Positions 32,549 through 44,269 of a stretch of 64,000 nt of DNA are shown here, in pieces (position 1 is the stretch's first letter; the number at the start of each line of letters is the position of its first letter). The notes beneath the pieces are model-generated. The model made no database searches. It worked only from the letters and a program-made list of their open reading frames with translations, and was not told the origin of the DNA. The stretch covers positions 13,976,603-14,040,602 of the forward strand of contig CM063112.1 in the NCBI GenBank assembly GCA_031841125.1, in the 5' to 3' direction. The position numbers and the translations under genes were made by a program. This DNA comes from Acanthococcus lagerstroemiae. Lineage: Eukaryota > Arthropoda > Insecta > Hemiptera > Eriococcidae.

Positions 32549-32890
32549 CTACTCAGTGTATTGTTCTTCCTTTGACTCTGAACTCTCAATCCTTTCTGTT
32601 GAGTTGTGGTAGCTGGATTCTTCTTGGTGCTGGCCGATACTTCGTTCTTCTGCTTCCTGCTTCAGGGCGCATAGCTCACTCTCGTTCTTAACCAGGATAG
32701 TTCTCCCTCTTCCTTCTACCTTTCTGACATAGACCTTGCCCTCTCGGTACCAGGCATGTTTGTATAATTTTTTTTCAACCAATTCTGCTTTGACTTTGCC
32801 TAGTAGATTCCTATGTTCGTTTACATAGATAGGCTTCCCATCATAGGTTGTCTTGTCCCATTTGATAGCGACAATAAAGTCTGTTTTCAA
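32549..32890 (-). pseudogene. LINE ORF1 C-terminal domain (baculovirus-FP-like fold family)
   Basis: The frame starts LKTDFIVAIKWDKTTYDGK and continues KPIYVNEHRNLLGKVKAELV, KKLYKHAWYREGKVYVRKVE and GRTILVKNESELCALKQE. The IYVNE-L------LL-K-K pattern followed by KY-W-R-GKIYVRK is the C-terminal half of ORF1 proteins in CR1-like elements, related to the Baculo_FP_C domain. In the family it binds nucleic acid. The tail is Glu/Ser-rich. No earlier in-frame start is visible, so the N-terminal part is missing or frame-shifted. Confidence 0.65.
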
Positions 32891-32905
32891 CAGTCTCCTT
32901 GTGAA

Positions 32906-34895
32906 TCAATCGTTCTCGGTTGGCTTTGGTTCTGTTTGGGCAATTCCATTCGAATTCGATCAATTTCACCGGGATTCGTGGGTTTTTTAAAAATTTTGTT
33001 TGCAAATCGTTTTTGGTTCGCCTTGGCGTTATCTTGTAATCCTGTGTAGGTTTTATTACCGCGAAATGTGTACGTATAACGAAACGACAGTCAGCGGGCT
33101 CCGAGTAGGTGGGCCAAAGTTAGTTTCTTGAAGTTGGTTTCTTTATCTCAATGCGCGACAGAGGGAATGATCAGACAGTGCAGCGTGGAAAACGAGTGAA
33201 AAGGGGGAAATTTTAAATTTCCGGAAAGTTTTCTGCGTCGGAAAAGTTGAAAAAAATAAAGTTAACTTATTAACTGATTATCTTTTCGTTTTCGAATAAT
33301 ACGGAAATCGTCCCGAACTGGGCGCGCGGATGATGAAAGAAAACTTCAAATATTAACTTTTTTGGAAACCGTGCCACCGAGTAGAATAGAATTAGCCGGC
33401 GAATAAATTGCAGCCGCGAGGTTCGCTCGGTTGCTAAAATGGCTTTCGGAAGCCGAAGCAGGTTGATTTACATGAGTTGTAAATTCGTGTACAATAGGAG
33501 TCTCGTGTGTGGGGGTAATTTATCGAAGAAATTTCGAAGAGACTTTTTCTCTATCGTTTCGGGCAACAGGCAACTTGCGCCGACTTGAATATTATACACA
33601 TATAATCTCACGGTGCCGCAGAAGGGGAGGAGGTTCCATCATCCCCTTTGCTCGTGCTCTGCTTTCCTACTTTTCCTCCTCTTCGCTCAACTTTCGTGTA
33701 AACGTGCTGCGGCCGTGAGGACACCGTCTGGCTTTATTTATGCGCTGTCACACTCGATTACATCGCAAAGATTTGCGATGCAGAGTGTTTCGCAGACCAT
33801 GAAGGTCTTTTACGGGGTCGATTAGGCAACTCACACGGCGACGCCGAACTTGTTTGCTAAATTGAAAGCCGAATTCGTCGGTTTTAAAAGCAATCTTTCA
33901 AAATAATAAAGGGGGAGAGAGAAAAAAGTTGGCGAGTTGCGAACGGTTTTCTTTTATATTATGCGAGGAAGAAGCCAAAGTTATAAAAGGTTTCGGCGCA
34001 TCCCGTGTAGCGGTTTGTTGATGTTGGATCGTCCACCTAAGTTACTCGTATTTCGCTAAAATGTTTGAATAAAAATAATATTCGGCTACCGGTGTTTATC
34101 GACGCTGTGTTTGGGCGTCCTTATGGCGAACGTGCTACCGGATCGAATGTTTTGTGGGCATTGTGCGATACTGAGGAAGGGTCTACATTTTCGAAAGGGT
34201 TGTTGCCTCTTCCCTCGCTCGTGTTAAATATCCTAGTCAGAGATGGGGTGGAATGATCCTTCTGGAACGGCGGACCTGAGCCCCAGAATTCCAGTTAGTT
34301 ATTATGAACTGCATGTGTGCATGTGAACAAGTCTGCATATATGCTCTGAAGATGGAATTCTCTAGGGTGAGACTTCTGGAAGCCCTAGAAGAGACAATTC
34401 CCCCGAGCTTCTTCGAACTGTTTCTCTGAATCTACAGTTGTGATCTACAGTGAGTCGGCATGTATTGAGCAGAAGATGGGATCTTTAAAACGCTCATGCA
34501 TTTGGGTAGCAGATAGTTCCCCTAGGAAGCAAAATCCTTTCACCTTCAATTTAGAACTGAAAGTATCTACTAGTGTTGCAGAACAACCAATACGAAAGCT
34601 CATGTTTACGCTGTAATGTGAACTATTCACAAATTATGGGCTTTGTTGACTGTCTAAGTTTCACTAGGAGCACTAGCGTCGATATTGAAAGAGCGTGTGT
34701 GCAATTTTTCCTATTAAAATGTACATAACAAGAAATTCCCTAATGTGAATTAAATTTGGTCTATGGTTCCGAGACACTAACAATTGTTAATTAAAAGATT
34801 CATTCTAAGGCATTAATAAGATGATGATAAATCCTAGGACGGTTTATAATAATGATGAGTTCCTTCGTGTCGTATGTGTATTCATATTTGATTGA
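32906..34895. other. CpG-rich low-repeat block followed by unassigned sequence
   Basis: 32906-34250 is CpG-rich with no known repeats. 34250-34895 is less GC-rich and equally without recognised content. Short open frames near 33509-33825 have no domains. Confidence 0.4.
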
Positions 34896-35049
34896 TGTGT
34901 AGGTTGTTTCAGAAGTAAGGTCACACTGTCTATAAAATGTTAGGAAAGTAGTAACACTGAGTCGACTGAGAATGAAAATGTTTGTTAGGCTTCCCTGAAC
35001 AGAGTGCACGGTGTGCAGTTGTCGTTTGGTACCATATATCGTGTAAAAT

Positions 35050-35960
35050 CGAGCAACACATCGGATACGAGGATGCGCGGTCTGTCTAATTTTTGTAATT
35101 GCGAAATTCGCGCTGTAATAAAATTTTTAAAGGCTGAAAAGTTGCTCAGTACGGAAATTTATTGTAGATTTTCAGCTGTATACAGTAGTGATAATATCAT
35201 GATGCGCTGTGACATCTACGAGTGGATCTAACGCTTTAACAAAAGGCGACTAGACATGCATGATGAAAAGTGAAGCGTCCGCCCATCAGATATCCTCACT
35301 GATGACGCTGTTGCATCCTGTTGCGCAATCAATTACCCTCCAGTTACCCATTTGCTACCCTCGGTTACCCTCAGATTACCCAGGAACCCGTCAGTTCCCC
35401 TTGGTTCCCCTTTAGTTACCTGGGTACCTAGCGGGATTTTGCGCATCCTGATACGCAGTCATAGTTACTCTCTAGTTACCCACGGGAAAGTTACACATTT
35501 GCAATCCTCAGTTACCCTCAGACTACCCAGAAACCCATGAGTTACCCTTGGTTCTCCTTTAGTTACTCGGGTAACTGGCGGGATTTTGCGCATCGGGATG
35601 TGTGCGCACTCTGTTAGTACAAGGAACCCGGTGATTCACTTATTTCTGACATTCATCGCGAGATGGCGACACGTTATCTCATTTACTGTAGTCGCACAAC
35701 GATTTTTCGAATTCTCACTTAAGTGTTCCTCATGGGGAATGACAATGCACCGGCTCATATAGATCGGATCTGAAATGGAACATTTCTTCGCATCCCCCTT
35801 ACTCGCCAGATTTGACCGCTTCAGATTTCCATTTGTTTCTAGGGTTGAGACGCGAGCTTGGGGGGTTAGCGTTTTGCGAATAAAGGTGAACTGTGCAACG
35901 CAATTGAGATAATTTTCCGAAAATTGGACTGCGTATGGTACTTTTCCTGGCTAAAAAAAT
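35050..35960 (+). pseudogene. mariner transposase pseudogene
   Basis: The N-terminal part reads NCEIRAVIKFLKAEKLLSTE and then RFSAVYSSDNIMMRCDIYEW, the helix-turn-helix region, with RPSDILTDDAV just before the insert. After the insert, fragments give ISDIHREMATRYLIYCSRTT, GNDNAPAHID (second catalytic aspartate region) and PLTRQI*PLQIS-like frames equivalent to the PYSPDL-ASDFHLF block with the third aspartate. Multiple stops and frameshifts and the ~290-bp insert inactivate it. In the family this enzyme cuts at the TIRs and inserts at TA. Confidence 0.78.
35312..35603. mobile_element. GTTACC-rich dimeric repeat, copy 1, inside the mariner
   Basis: Two tandem units of about 135-145 bases are each rich in GTTACCC / GATTACCC words. 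They end in a near-palindrome (AGTTACTCGGGTAACT in the second unit) followed by GGCGGGATTTTGCGCATC. The outer ends GCATCCTGTTGCGCAATC and (complement) ACATCCCGATGCGCAAAATC are imperfectly inverted. It splits the mariner transposase sequence. A second copy is at 48405-48632. Confidence 0.75.
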
Positions 35961-36219
35961 TTGCTTGCTGATTCAACAAATGTTTGGATTATGGGGGGGG
36001 GGGGGATTATGTAGCAAAGTGGCTAGTTTCCTCATGAATAATCTCTTTTTAGTCAGCAGTGTTTCAGTTTTATTTTGAGTCGTGACCTCACTTCTGAAAC
36101 GACCTACGTACTTCCCTATTTTCGAAAAGAAATGACAAAAATGCTGTCATAAGAAAATCTGTCGCATCTGAGCGAAAGAAGTATCAAGCTTATAAGTTGG
36201 TGTGTAAATCTGGGAGGGG

Positions 36220-36422
36220 CAGTAGCGAAACTAGCTGTTTTTTCTTGGGGGGGGGGGGTGACAACTGAAAATTTACCGAATAAAATGAATTGAAAATGAA
36301 TATTTTGCCGAGTGGCCAGTAAACTTTATTACATTAATTTATCGTTCGCCAACTGCCGATTTGCCGAATTTTCCAACTGCACTGACGACCCGGCGGGGTG
36401 TAACTCCCTTTTTTCGCCCCTG
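36220..36422. mobile_element. hAT-type MITE, 203 bp
   Basis: The element starts CAGTAGCGAAACTAGC and ends TTTTTTCGCCCCTG, giving short inverted ends CAG(T/G)(A/G)GCGAAA. The 8-bp word GGGAGGGG lies exactly on both sides (36212-36219 and 36423-36430). The interior has a G-run and CCGAATTTTCCAACTG words like the CAGGGACGTACC family. No coding capacity. Confidence 0.8.
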
Positions 36423-36430
36423 GGGAGGGG

Positions 36431-38640
36431 GCTGATGGTTAAGTAGAAACCGTATGATGGTAGAGCATATTGAAAGGTCAAAACATTAATTTATCATTCA
36501 GAAATACCCGAAAACTTGGATAATTTCCAATTACAGAGGTAAATTCGCGAACAGAACCGGTGAATAAGTGAATACTCGAAGTAAGTATTGATAATTGAAA
36601 CAAAGCGTGAAGTGATCTCTATCGTATTGAGACTCTGATAACATAGATGTCATTTGCGGTGTATTTGGTATTTAAATTTTCAATGTTAATTTTCCATTTG
36701 AAATTCGCGCATCAAATACATCAGAAATGATTTCTATGTTATTTGAATATTATTCTTCAGTTAAAGCTCGGTGGTCTCTAAACCTATTCGCCAAATTTCA
36801 TTCGTCGACGTCTGATGGATAATTAATTAGAAATTTTCATGTTGCGTACATTTCAATGGAAAGATATTGCAGTGCCTTTCTCAACCAGTTTTTCCTTCAT
36901 CCGCAAGGTGAAGTCTTTTCTTCACTTGGGCAGAGTAATAAGTTTCATGTAATGCAATATAATTAATCAGTGTATTCCTGAAGTCATATTATCGTCTAGA
37001 TTTCCGGAAGACAGAAATTATGGTAGGTAATTTAGATCATTTTTGTCATTACATTGCTCCTCCCCGTTCACTGTCACTAAGAAGAAAACTCCAATTTCTG
37101 AGACAGCCAGACAAACAGATTGCCGAACTGTTAGCCAGGATTTTTTAACAGATAGTTCACCACTGTCCAGGGACGCAACCAGAACTTTTCATTGGTGTGG
37201 GCTAGAATTTAGAAAAAGAAGTTTAGGCAGGGGTGAAAGCTCGACTTGATACGTATCTGATTCGGTACCTACCTATTTTTATGAGCTGTGAATTGGTACG
37301 AACCAACGAAACAAAATAACCGCATCAGGCCGTCGGCATCAATTTTATTTCGTTTCAAAATTGATTTTGAAAAAATTTTGTAGAATTTTGGAGGGGGCTG
37401 CCTCCATTCCCCTCCTTGGTTGCGCCCTTGCTCCTGTCTTCTCTTTGTACATCTCTGCAAGTGTCTATTGGGCGTTTCTCATGAGTGTTCCGTTCTGAAA
37501 TAAGGTATCCAAAGCTTCAAAAATTCCTCCATTCTAATAGAAAGTCCCCAGAAAATTCGAAAGAACGTCTCGTTTCCTAAATAGAATGAAAATCATGAAT
37601 TTTCTTTTCGGAAGTCGTGGAAAATCAACTCTGCAAAATAACAAAAAAGTCTCTCAAAATAGGAAATAAATCCAACAAGTCCCTATTTGTACTGCTTTGT
37701 ATCTGAGGAGCGCAACTCCAAAATGCAATCGAGTCATTTTGCTTCACTCTTGCATTTTCGTTGCTCTGTTGTGAAGAAAAGAGAAAGACCCAATCATAGA
37801 CATACAAAGACATCGTGTAAAAGTGGCCTAAAAGGCACAAGTTACATGTTCGGAATTCTATGCAATTTCAACTTCAGTCAAGTAACGAAAAAAAAAAAAA
37901 AAAGTTGCCTACTACTGAATTTTTCCAACCGAGTGAGTGTCAGAATTTTTCAACTGGCTTTCTCAATTCGTGGGGAGACGGGATCCCCTCGCATCCGCTC
38001 TGTGGATCATAATGAACATGTGAATTACAATATGGTCTTGGACTTACACAGAGCGCGATCTTTCGAGACAAAAAGAATGTACCTGTGACAGTGTTGACCA
38101 ACTAAGGATACTTAATTCGTGCGGAACATTTTGCACAAAAAAAAAAAACAAAAAACATTTCGATAAAAATGGCACTTAGCAGGTATTGTAATTCACAGTT
38201 TCTATCAGGATCTGGTGAATGTTGGTTACTAGCCTACTGACTAACCTAGAGTGTTGCAACCGGTTCGGGTTTTCGGGTTCGGATTTTTTTTTTTTTGAAG
38301 GCAGGGTTTTAGTTTTTTAGTTTTGGTGTTTTAAGTTTTTCAAGTTTTTATTTATTTATTTATTATTATTTTTATCGAGCCACGGAGCTACACTCTCGGA
38401 CTATGGACTCGGAAAAGTTTGTTGTCTATATGTTGCAGAGGTATCCAGCAGCGGAAAGGTAGGTGAGGGTGTTGTTTATGTGCTTGTGGGAGTTGGAGAC
38501 AGAGGGCCAAAATTCGACTATGGGGGACGTGGTGAGAGTTTTTCCAGGTTCAGGTTTCTTGGGTTAGGTTTTTTTGGGGTTTAGCTATTTTCAGATCCAG
38601 ACTTAAAAAATCCTAAAACAATGTAAACGCAATATGGGAT
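36431..38640. other. unassigned AT-rich stretch
   Basis: No gene or repeat family is recognised in about 2.2 kb. Simple-sequence features are A-runs near 37890 and 38138, and TTTATTTATTTATTATT near 38347. A GGGTTTTCGGGTTCGG patch near 38265 suggests a decayed repeat. Open frames such as 37687-38088 (+) and 37043-37249 (+) have no domains. Confidence 0.35.
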
Positions 38641-38644
38641 TGAC

Positions 38645-39118
38645 CAGATGGCAACGTGTTATCTCATTTACCGTAGTCGCACAACGATTTTTCGAATTCG
38701 TACCAAAAGGCTCCACATGAGAAATGACAATGTATCGGCTCATATAGATCCCAACTCGTTCTGTCCCTCCTCAAGGATCTGAACTGGAACGTTTTCCCAC
38801 ATCCCCCTTATTCGCCAGCTCTGGCCGCTTCAGATTTCCATTTGTTTCCAGGGTTGAAACGCGAGCTTGAGGGCCAGCGCTTTGCTAATGAAGGTGAACT
38901 GCGCAACGCGATCGAGGCAATTTTTCGAAAATTGGACGGTGCATAGTACTCTTCCGGACTAGAAAGACTTGTGTACTGATTCAACAAATGTTTGGATCGT
39001 GGGAGGTTGTGTAGAAAAATACCAAATTTCCACACGAGTAATCTTCTTTTTGTCCGTAGTGTTTCGATTTTGTTTTCAGTTTTTTTACAAACAGTGTGAC
39101 CTTATTTCTGAAATGACC
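38645..39118 (+). mobile_element. mariner 3' fragment, same family as 34902-36104
   Basis: From GATGGCAACGTGTTATCTCA onward it aligns with the second half of the other mariner, including the region coding for the second and third catalytic aspartates (GAAATGACAATG..., then CCCACATCCCCCTTATTCGC). It ends with the right inverted repeat GTGACCTTATTTCTGAAATG at 39118, followed by TA. The 5' half is missing. It lacks the G-run seen in the other copy. Stops and frameshifts are present. Confidence 0.85.
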
Positions 39119-39444
39119 TATGTATTAGTGAGATATCATGTACGACGTAAAATGAAGGCTGCGTACTGCTACTACATCGCTTTCCTTAAGTTTTTCTAAT
39201 TTGCCTACCTCATTCAGTGTCCTTACATTCTATGTCTCTATTCTTAATTCTGATAGTTTTTCACTAGATAGTCTCTGCCTAGACACTCAAAAGGGAGACT
39301 TTTTACGTCCGGCATTATTATTTACTTTGTGAGTTGCCATCGTAGTTGTGGTGGGGGAGACAAATCTCTAGGGAAGAATACTGATGTACTTGTAGTTTCC
39401 CTTTGCTGTCACAGGGTTTATTTGTCGGAGTTTGCCTTCTCTTA
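39119..39444. other. unassigned stretch
   Basis: Short AT-rich interval between a mariner fragment and a hAT-like element; nothing recognised. Confidence 0.3.
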
Positions 39445-40680
39445 CCGTGGCGTACGGTGATTTTTTCTAGGAGGTAAGCGATAAGCGTAGATGTGAAGTA
39501 AAAATCAGAATAAAGTATGAAAACATGCTACTACAAAACGGCATTGATGAAATTATTCAAATTGCCGTATCCTGTGTAGGGTCATTCCATATGCATTTAT
39601 TCTTTTCTGTGACGAATAATAGACACAGGGACGTACCATCAACGAGTTTTTCCTGGGGGGGGGGGGGATTGTAAAAGTCCCAACTGACCCAACTCAAAAT
39701 TATCAAATATCAAAACAAATAAAACCTTTTGACTTGTTAAATTTTTCCAACTTACTCAACTCAAAATTCTCAAACATCACAGCAAAAAAAAACTTTTAAC
39801 TTGTTGGATTTTTCCAACCTCGCAACTCAATTCCCAAATATCAAAGAAAAAAGAAAGAAAAAAGAAAAAAACCTTTTGACTTGTTGGATTTTCCCAATTC
39901 CGCCTGATTGAAATGTAAATTTTCCTAACTGTTGAGTGAAAAATTCTTATGAGGGGGGAGGGAGTTACTCCCCTATCGGTACGTCCCTGAATAGGCATGT
40001 TCAACAAAACAGTTTTCCACCATTTTCATAACCAGTTAACCGCAAAATGTTTCCATATTTCAATACAGTCTAGTAAAACTTGAACCAACTCTCTTTCGCT
40101 CAGTTTTTAAAAATGATAATTCTGGTGGAGGCTTACCACAATTAATGATTTTTAATTGTTTACTGAGAGTAAGTTGCAAAAACGGGTTTTCAGTAAGAGC
40201 TCAAATCACAGAGCATTCAAACATCACGAGTTGGCTAGTCAAAGAACATAAATCACGTTTCACTGTCAACTTCGACGTTCGTGTGTAGTCAAGCCGAGCC
40301 GGAAGCGCTTCTAGAATGCAACCAAACGCATAGGTTTCGTCGCGTTGAACATGCTAGTGTATTTCTGTGTTGGTGTACACAGAGGCGGAGCATAAGTCGT
40401 GCAATAGTACGTGCAATATGGAAAAGAAACGTTAGATCCGACGCATACCTCGCTGGCCTCTACAAATATATGTATATGTAAAAGGATTACCGAATGCCAA
40501 ACAGTACACATCTCCTGTGAATTTATTGTAGGTATACTTAAGCGTAAGCGTCGTAAACGTCAATACAGCCGCTGTTTTGTCCAATGCTTCATTATCTTTT
40601 ACTAGTTACAAGTTGAAGTTGACATTGTATATGGAAACTTATTTTCTCAGGAATTTTCAGAGTACGCGGCGCTTACCTTG
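39445..40680. mobile_element. hAT-like non-autonomous element, copy A (diverged)
   Basis: It aligns with 57253-58733 over most of its length. The left end is CGTGGCGTACGGTGATTTTT versus CAGTGGCATGCGGTGATTTT. Shared interior stretches include GGAGGTAAGC, ATGCTACTACAAAACGGCAT, GGTTTCGTCGCGTTGAA and TTACAAGTTGAAGTTGA. Its right end near 40680 is degenerate and no target duplication is seen. Both copies carry the same small MITE at the same place (39626-39989 here), so that MITE was part of the parent element. Confidence 0.75.
39626..39989. mobile_element. CAGGGACGTACC hAT MITE, copy 1
   Basis: The ends are CAGGGACGTACC and GGTACGTCCCTG. Flanks AATAGACA (39618-39625) and AATAGGCA (39990-39997) are an 8-bp duplication with one change. 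The interior has a G-run, CTTTTGACTTGTT words in tandem and AATTCCGCCTGATTGAAATG. It lies nested in the larger element, as does copy 3 at 57435-57650. Copy 2 at 47645-47858 is independent. Confidence 0.88.
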
Positions 40681-40795
40681 CTTGCCTGGAATGCACGCTA
40701 CTGTTCTCCTATGTGCCGTTAGTTCTGATTTATGCCCCCCTCGCCACACCAAGTTAGCCCACAAGAGGAGGATCTATGGTTATCAAGCTGAAAGG

Positions 40796-40938
40796 TATAA
40801 GCGCAAATAGGTGGGGGCTTGGGCAACCTTAGCCCCCAAACTCTAAAAGATTACCAAAGAAAATTATTCAGGGAGTGGTGTTGCTTCATAATGAGGAGGG
40901 GCTTAAGCCCCCTAGTTCTGAAGCCTATTTGCGCTTCT
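40796..40938. mobile_element. 143-bp MITE with 9-bp target duplication
   Basis: The ends are TATAAGCGCAAATAGG and CCTATTTGCGCTTCT, inverted over AAGCGCAAATAGG. GCTGAAAGG occurs exactly on both sides (40787-40795 and 40939-40947). A 9-bp duplication is typical of Mutator-like elements, but the ends are too short to assign a superfamily. Inside, GGGGGCTTGGGCAACC and GGGGCTTAAGCCCCCT are also partly inverted. Confidence 0.75.
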
Positions 40939-40947
40939 GCTGAAAGG

Positions 40948-42602
40948 CCACTTTTAGCTACATTGTGCCAAATACTGGAACTTACATCGTCTATGATAAT
41001 AGGTGTTCGGTTTTTTGTGATTCGTTCTAGAACTGTTACTTAGGTTGATCAAACGCTGAAATTAATGAGCATGAGATGTTCTATTGGAAAGTCTGTCTTC
41101 TTCATTCCACGCTGGTTCTTCTTCGCTTCTTATTCTGTAAGGGCGCGTTGATTCGAGGCACCAATCAGAGCGCGGAGGTTAATTGGGCGCCCGGAAGACC
41201 CGAATACCCTGCGTGGATACCGTTTTGAATGTCAATAAAAATATTTCACTGCGCCGCGGAATGAAAAGCCGAATCGAATTATTAGCGTCAAGGCTGTCGT
41301 AAACCCAATTCGGTTTTTTCCTCGTCCAGAGCATCATCTCAGCTGTATAGCTCCGACTAGTCCCCGTCGTGTAGTTCGATTTACAAAATCACAATACACC
41401 GTATAGCGTTTGTAGCGTTTCTAATTGTCTTCCTGGAGACATTTTTATCAGCGTCGGCTTTCCTTCTATTTTTAAATTGTATTTATGTATTTCCTTAACT
41501 TTTGTTCTGCTCTCGTTCGAGGGCGGAGGGTGGCGCGCGTCCCGAGGAAATCTCGTCGGTTTTCCTTCTTTTCCCCCCGTTTTTGCGGCGAACGAGGGCG
41601 GCGATCGGTGTACCGGCAACACGTAACATCCGTTCTGTAATGAAACAATAAAAAACATTTTATTTCATCTTTTTCGATTGTTGGAAAAAATAGATACGGC
41701 GTGGCATTATCGCCGGGAACTGTTTCGCCTTCATTAATACCGACGGAGTATGATTGATCCGGCGCCGCGAATTCGTCTGGAATCGAATTTACGCGGGTCC
41801 TGTATCCGTCGGTGCTTTTCCACTCCATTCAGGGGGAAATTTTGCCCGATGTTTGTCGTGTCGCTGTGTTTCTGGTTCTTTGGTGCAGAATCGAATGCGG
41901 CAGTGGTCCAATTCGAAAAGTAGAAGTCGCAAAATGCAGGTGGGGCTCGTTGGGCTCCGTGATACAAGAATAACGGTGAAAAGTTAGAGCTAGTTTAGGT
42001 TCTGAGTGGGCTCAGAAACGTGTCGACAGCTTATTTCAGCGGAAGAGATGAGTCGATGAGCCGTTGATGAGAACCCGCCGCTTCATAGTCCTATTCCAAC
42101 TCATGTATAAGAGTTTATTCGATTGGTACGTCATCGGCCTAGTTGCTGGGGGTAGCGTGTTACATTTTAGTTTTAGGCCTTTGGCAACATTGCCTGAACA
42201 CGGTCGGGACCTCGAGACTTCACACTTTCGCACAAACTGAAGTATTTACAAATTAATTGGGAGCTTTAAACCATGAGCTGTACGACCGAAGAACCGAACT
42301 CCTTGCAGACCCTCGATGTGTCTCGTATAGCTCCGTGGATGTCGTGAGGTTGTAGCGAGAGCACCTAGAACTAGGCCATATTCAGTGCCCATTGTCGTCC
42401 GCTATATAGCCAACAGGCTTTGTTAGTCCATGATGAGACCCCTGCAGAGGGTGTGCGACAGATGGGTTCTCGGATCTTCGTCAGTTGATTATTGAACGAA
42501 ACGTGATCCGTAGATTGCGTTACCCGTATGGACCCAGCAATTGACACCCAATGGTTCAACGTGCGCAACTTCATGAAACGATAAGTTTTCATATATACAG
42601 GG
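40948..42602. other. CpG-rich block and unassigned sequence
   Basis: 41080-42000 is CpG-rich and without recognised repeats; opposing open frames at 41389-41987 have no domains. 42000-42600 is unassigned; the short minus-strand frames 42036-42233 and 42371-42592 show no family signal. Confidence 0.4.
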
Positions 42603-42610
42603 TTTTCCAG

Positions 42611-42957
42611 CAGGGGTGCGGAAGCCGAACGATACAGCTTCCGCTTCTAGCTTCCAGCCTTAGTATATGAACTTCTAACTTCCAATTTTTTTCGGCTTTC
42701 GGCTTCTAGCTTCCAGCTTCTTTGATTTAATCTCACTATTTCACTTTCACTAACCTGTTTTTTCTCTTTTTCTTCTACTTTTGTAGATTAAATAAATAAA
42801 AAAACAATTTTCATAAAATTTTAAGAAACAGATTGGAGGCTGAAAAACTGTCAGCTTTCGCTTCCGGCTTCCAGCTTTTAACTCATTTAGCTTCCAACGT
42901 CTGGCTTCTCGAAATTATCCTAAAACTGCGAAAACTTCCGGCTTCTCCACATCCCTG
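42611..42957. mobile_element. CAGGG(A/G)TGCGGA hAT MITE, complete, 347 bp
   Basis: The ends are CAGGGGTGCGGAAGCCGAAC and (complement) CAGGGATGTGGAGAAGCCGG. TTTTCCAG (42603-42610) and CTTTCCAG (42958-42965) form an 8-bp duplication with one difference. The interior is built of repeated GCTTCCAGCTT / GGCTTCTAGCTTCC words on both arms. A fragment lies at 11481-11570. Confidence 0.88.
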
Positions 42958-42965
42958 CTTTCCAG

Positions 42966-44260
42966 CTGAGCATGCCAAGCCGGTAGGAGGCGATGGTATT
43001 CAGCGAGAGGATTAAAAAACGTTATTTACATGTGTGGCCTATTCTCGAGACTGAAGGAACTACAGGTCTTCAAAGTTTGAAAAATAAGAAACTTTTATTG
43101 CAAATCTCGTCACTAAATTTCACTTGGTGGAGCGTATGGTAATGCACGCATGTCAAAGTGGTCCTCCAGACACTGCGCCTTTGGTCCCAGAAACTACCCT
43201 TTCGAGTACCGCGTCAGTGACCAGAGAGACCATTACTAAATTTAATTTCGAATCTTTTTTCGAAGATGATGTGTAGGACATCGATGGGGTAACAAAAGTT
43301 AACCGAATTGAACTGCCTATTTCTGATATGGAAGGAACTACGCCAGTTTCAGAATTCTGATCATAAAATTTTATTATAATTTTCGAAGCGCCCAATTTTC
43401 AGTTTTTGTAGCTTTTCGATTCTCGAGACTGGGCAGCAAGTGGGTTATAATTTTTGTTTCATTTTCAGTGCACTATGAACTCCTACTTTTCAATGCAGGT
43501 CGGAAAGAGATCGTCACGGACAACATCCAGTTCTAAAATTTGGAAAATTTCATAAAATTTTGTAAAATTTTTTCTGAGTTAAATATCATTCTTTGTTAAA
43601 GATTGCTATGAATCGCGACTGCTTTCGAAGAAAAACAAACATTATAATCGCATGTTGCCTATCTTGAGAATTGAAAGGGCTACAAAATTTAAGTTGCGCA
43701 CTTCAACAATTTTATTCAAATTTCAAGATTAAGTATTAAAATTTTCAAACTGGTTGAGTCCCGTCAATATCATAGGTCAGCAGTTCAGTTAGGTAAATGT
43801 TTACTACCTTATCAATGTACCCAAACTTCGAAAAAAATTGCGAAATAAAATGAGTAATCAGACTCGCAATGGAAAAGTTCGCTGCTTTTAAATTTTAAGG
43901 ACTTACAGCCCTTCTAATTTTGAGTACTCGTATAGGTCATAATTGTACATCACGTTGGTGGTTCCTCTCGCTGAGTATCATCACTTAGCATACTAAGCTG
44001 GACCTGCCCCCTCTGCATAGATGATAATATCTCTTTTATATTAAAAACCAAAACTCCTCCCCCTTCCCTCTCCCACCTCCTGAAAAAAAACGCACTGTGG
44101 GTTGCCTACCTAAAAATTAGAAAAATTGCTGGGGCAGATCAGCTACTTTCAAGAACATAATCTGTTATAACATAAAAGATCTCCAAGTTTTAAGACATAA
44201 CCGACTTAATAAGACGTACAAAAGACATAAAATGACATAATTACCCATTCTGTACGGGGG
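42966..44260. repeat. degenerate repeated stretch
   Basis: Words such as GCCTATTCTCGAGACTGAAG...AACTACAGG, GCCTATTTCTGATATGGAAG and GCCTATCTTGAGAATTGAAA recur every 200-350 bases, suggesting an old tandem or transposon-derived repeat. 43125-43226 is a copy of the 105-bp insert at 28069-28173 in reverse orientation. No coding signal is seen. Confidence 0.5.
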
Positions 44261-44269
44261 AAGAAAAAT

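Larger units (their letters stand above)
31923..32905 (-). mobile_element. 5' part of a CR1/Daphne-like LINE: ORF1 end plus endonuclease start
   Basis: The two pieces lie in the natural order on the minus strand, ORF1 C-terminus at 32890-32549 and endonuclease at about 32185-31923, with a spacer of about 360 bases. The 3' side is cut where a SINE abuts it. It is the only 5' LINE part in the window, since most LINE copies here keep their 3' ends. The 5' limit near 32905 is uncertain. Confidence 0.7.
34902..36104 (+). mobile_element. mariner element, full length but decayed, with an insert
   Basis: The ends GGTTGTTTCAGAAGTAAGGT and, reading in from the right, GGTCGTTTCAGAAGTGAGGT form inverted repeats of about 24 bases. 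TA flanks both sides (34900-34901 and 36105-36106). At 1203 bp it is near the size of complete mariners, but about 0.3 kb of that is a foreign GTTACC-rich element at about 35312-35603, so some original sequence must be lost. A run of about 13 G (35996-36005 region) is absent from the related copy at 38645-39118. Confidence 0.88.
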
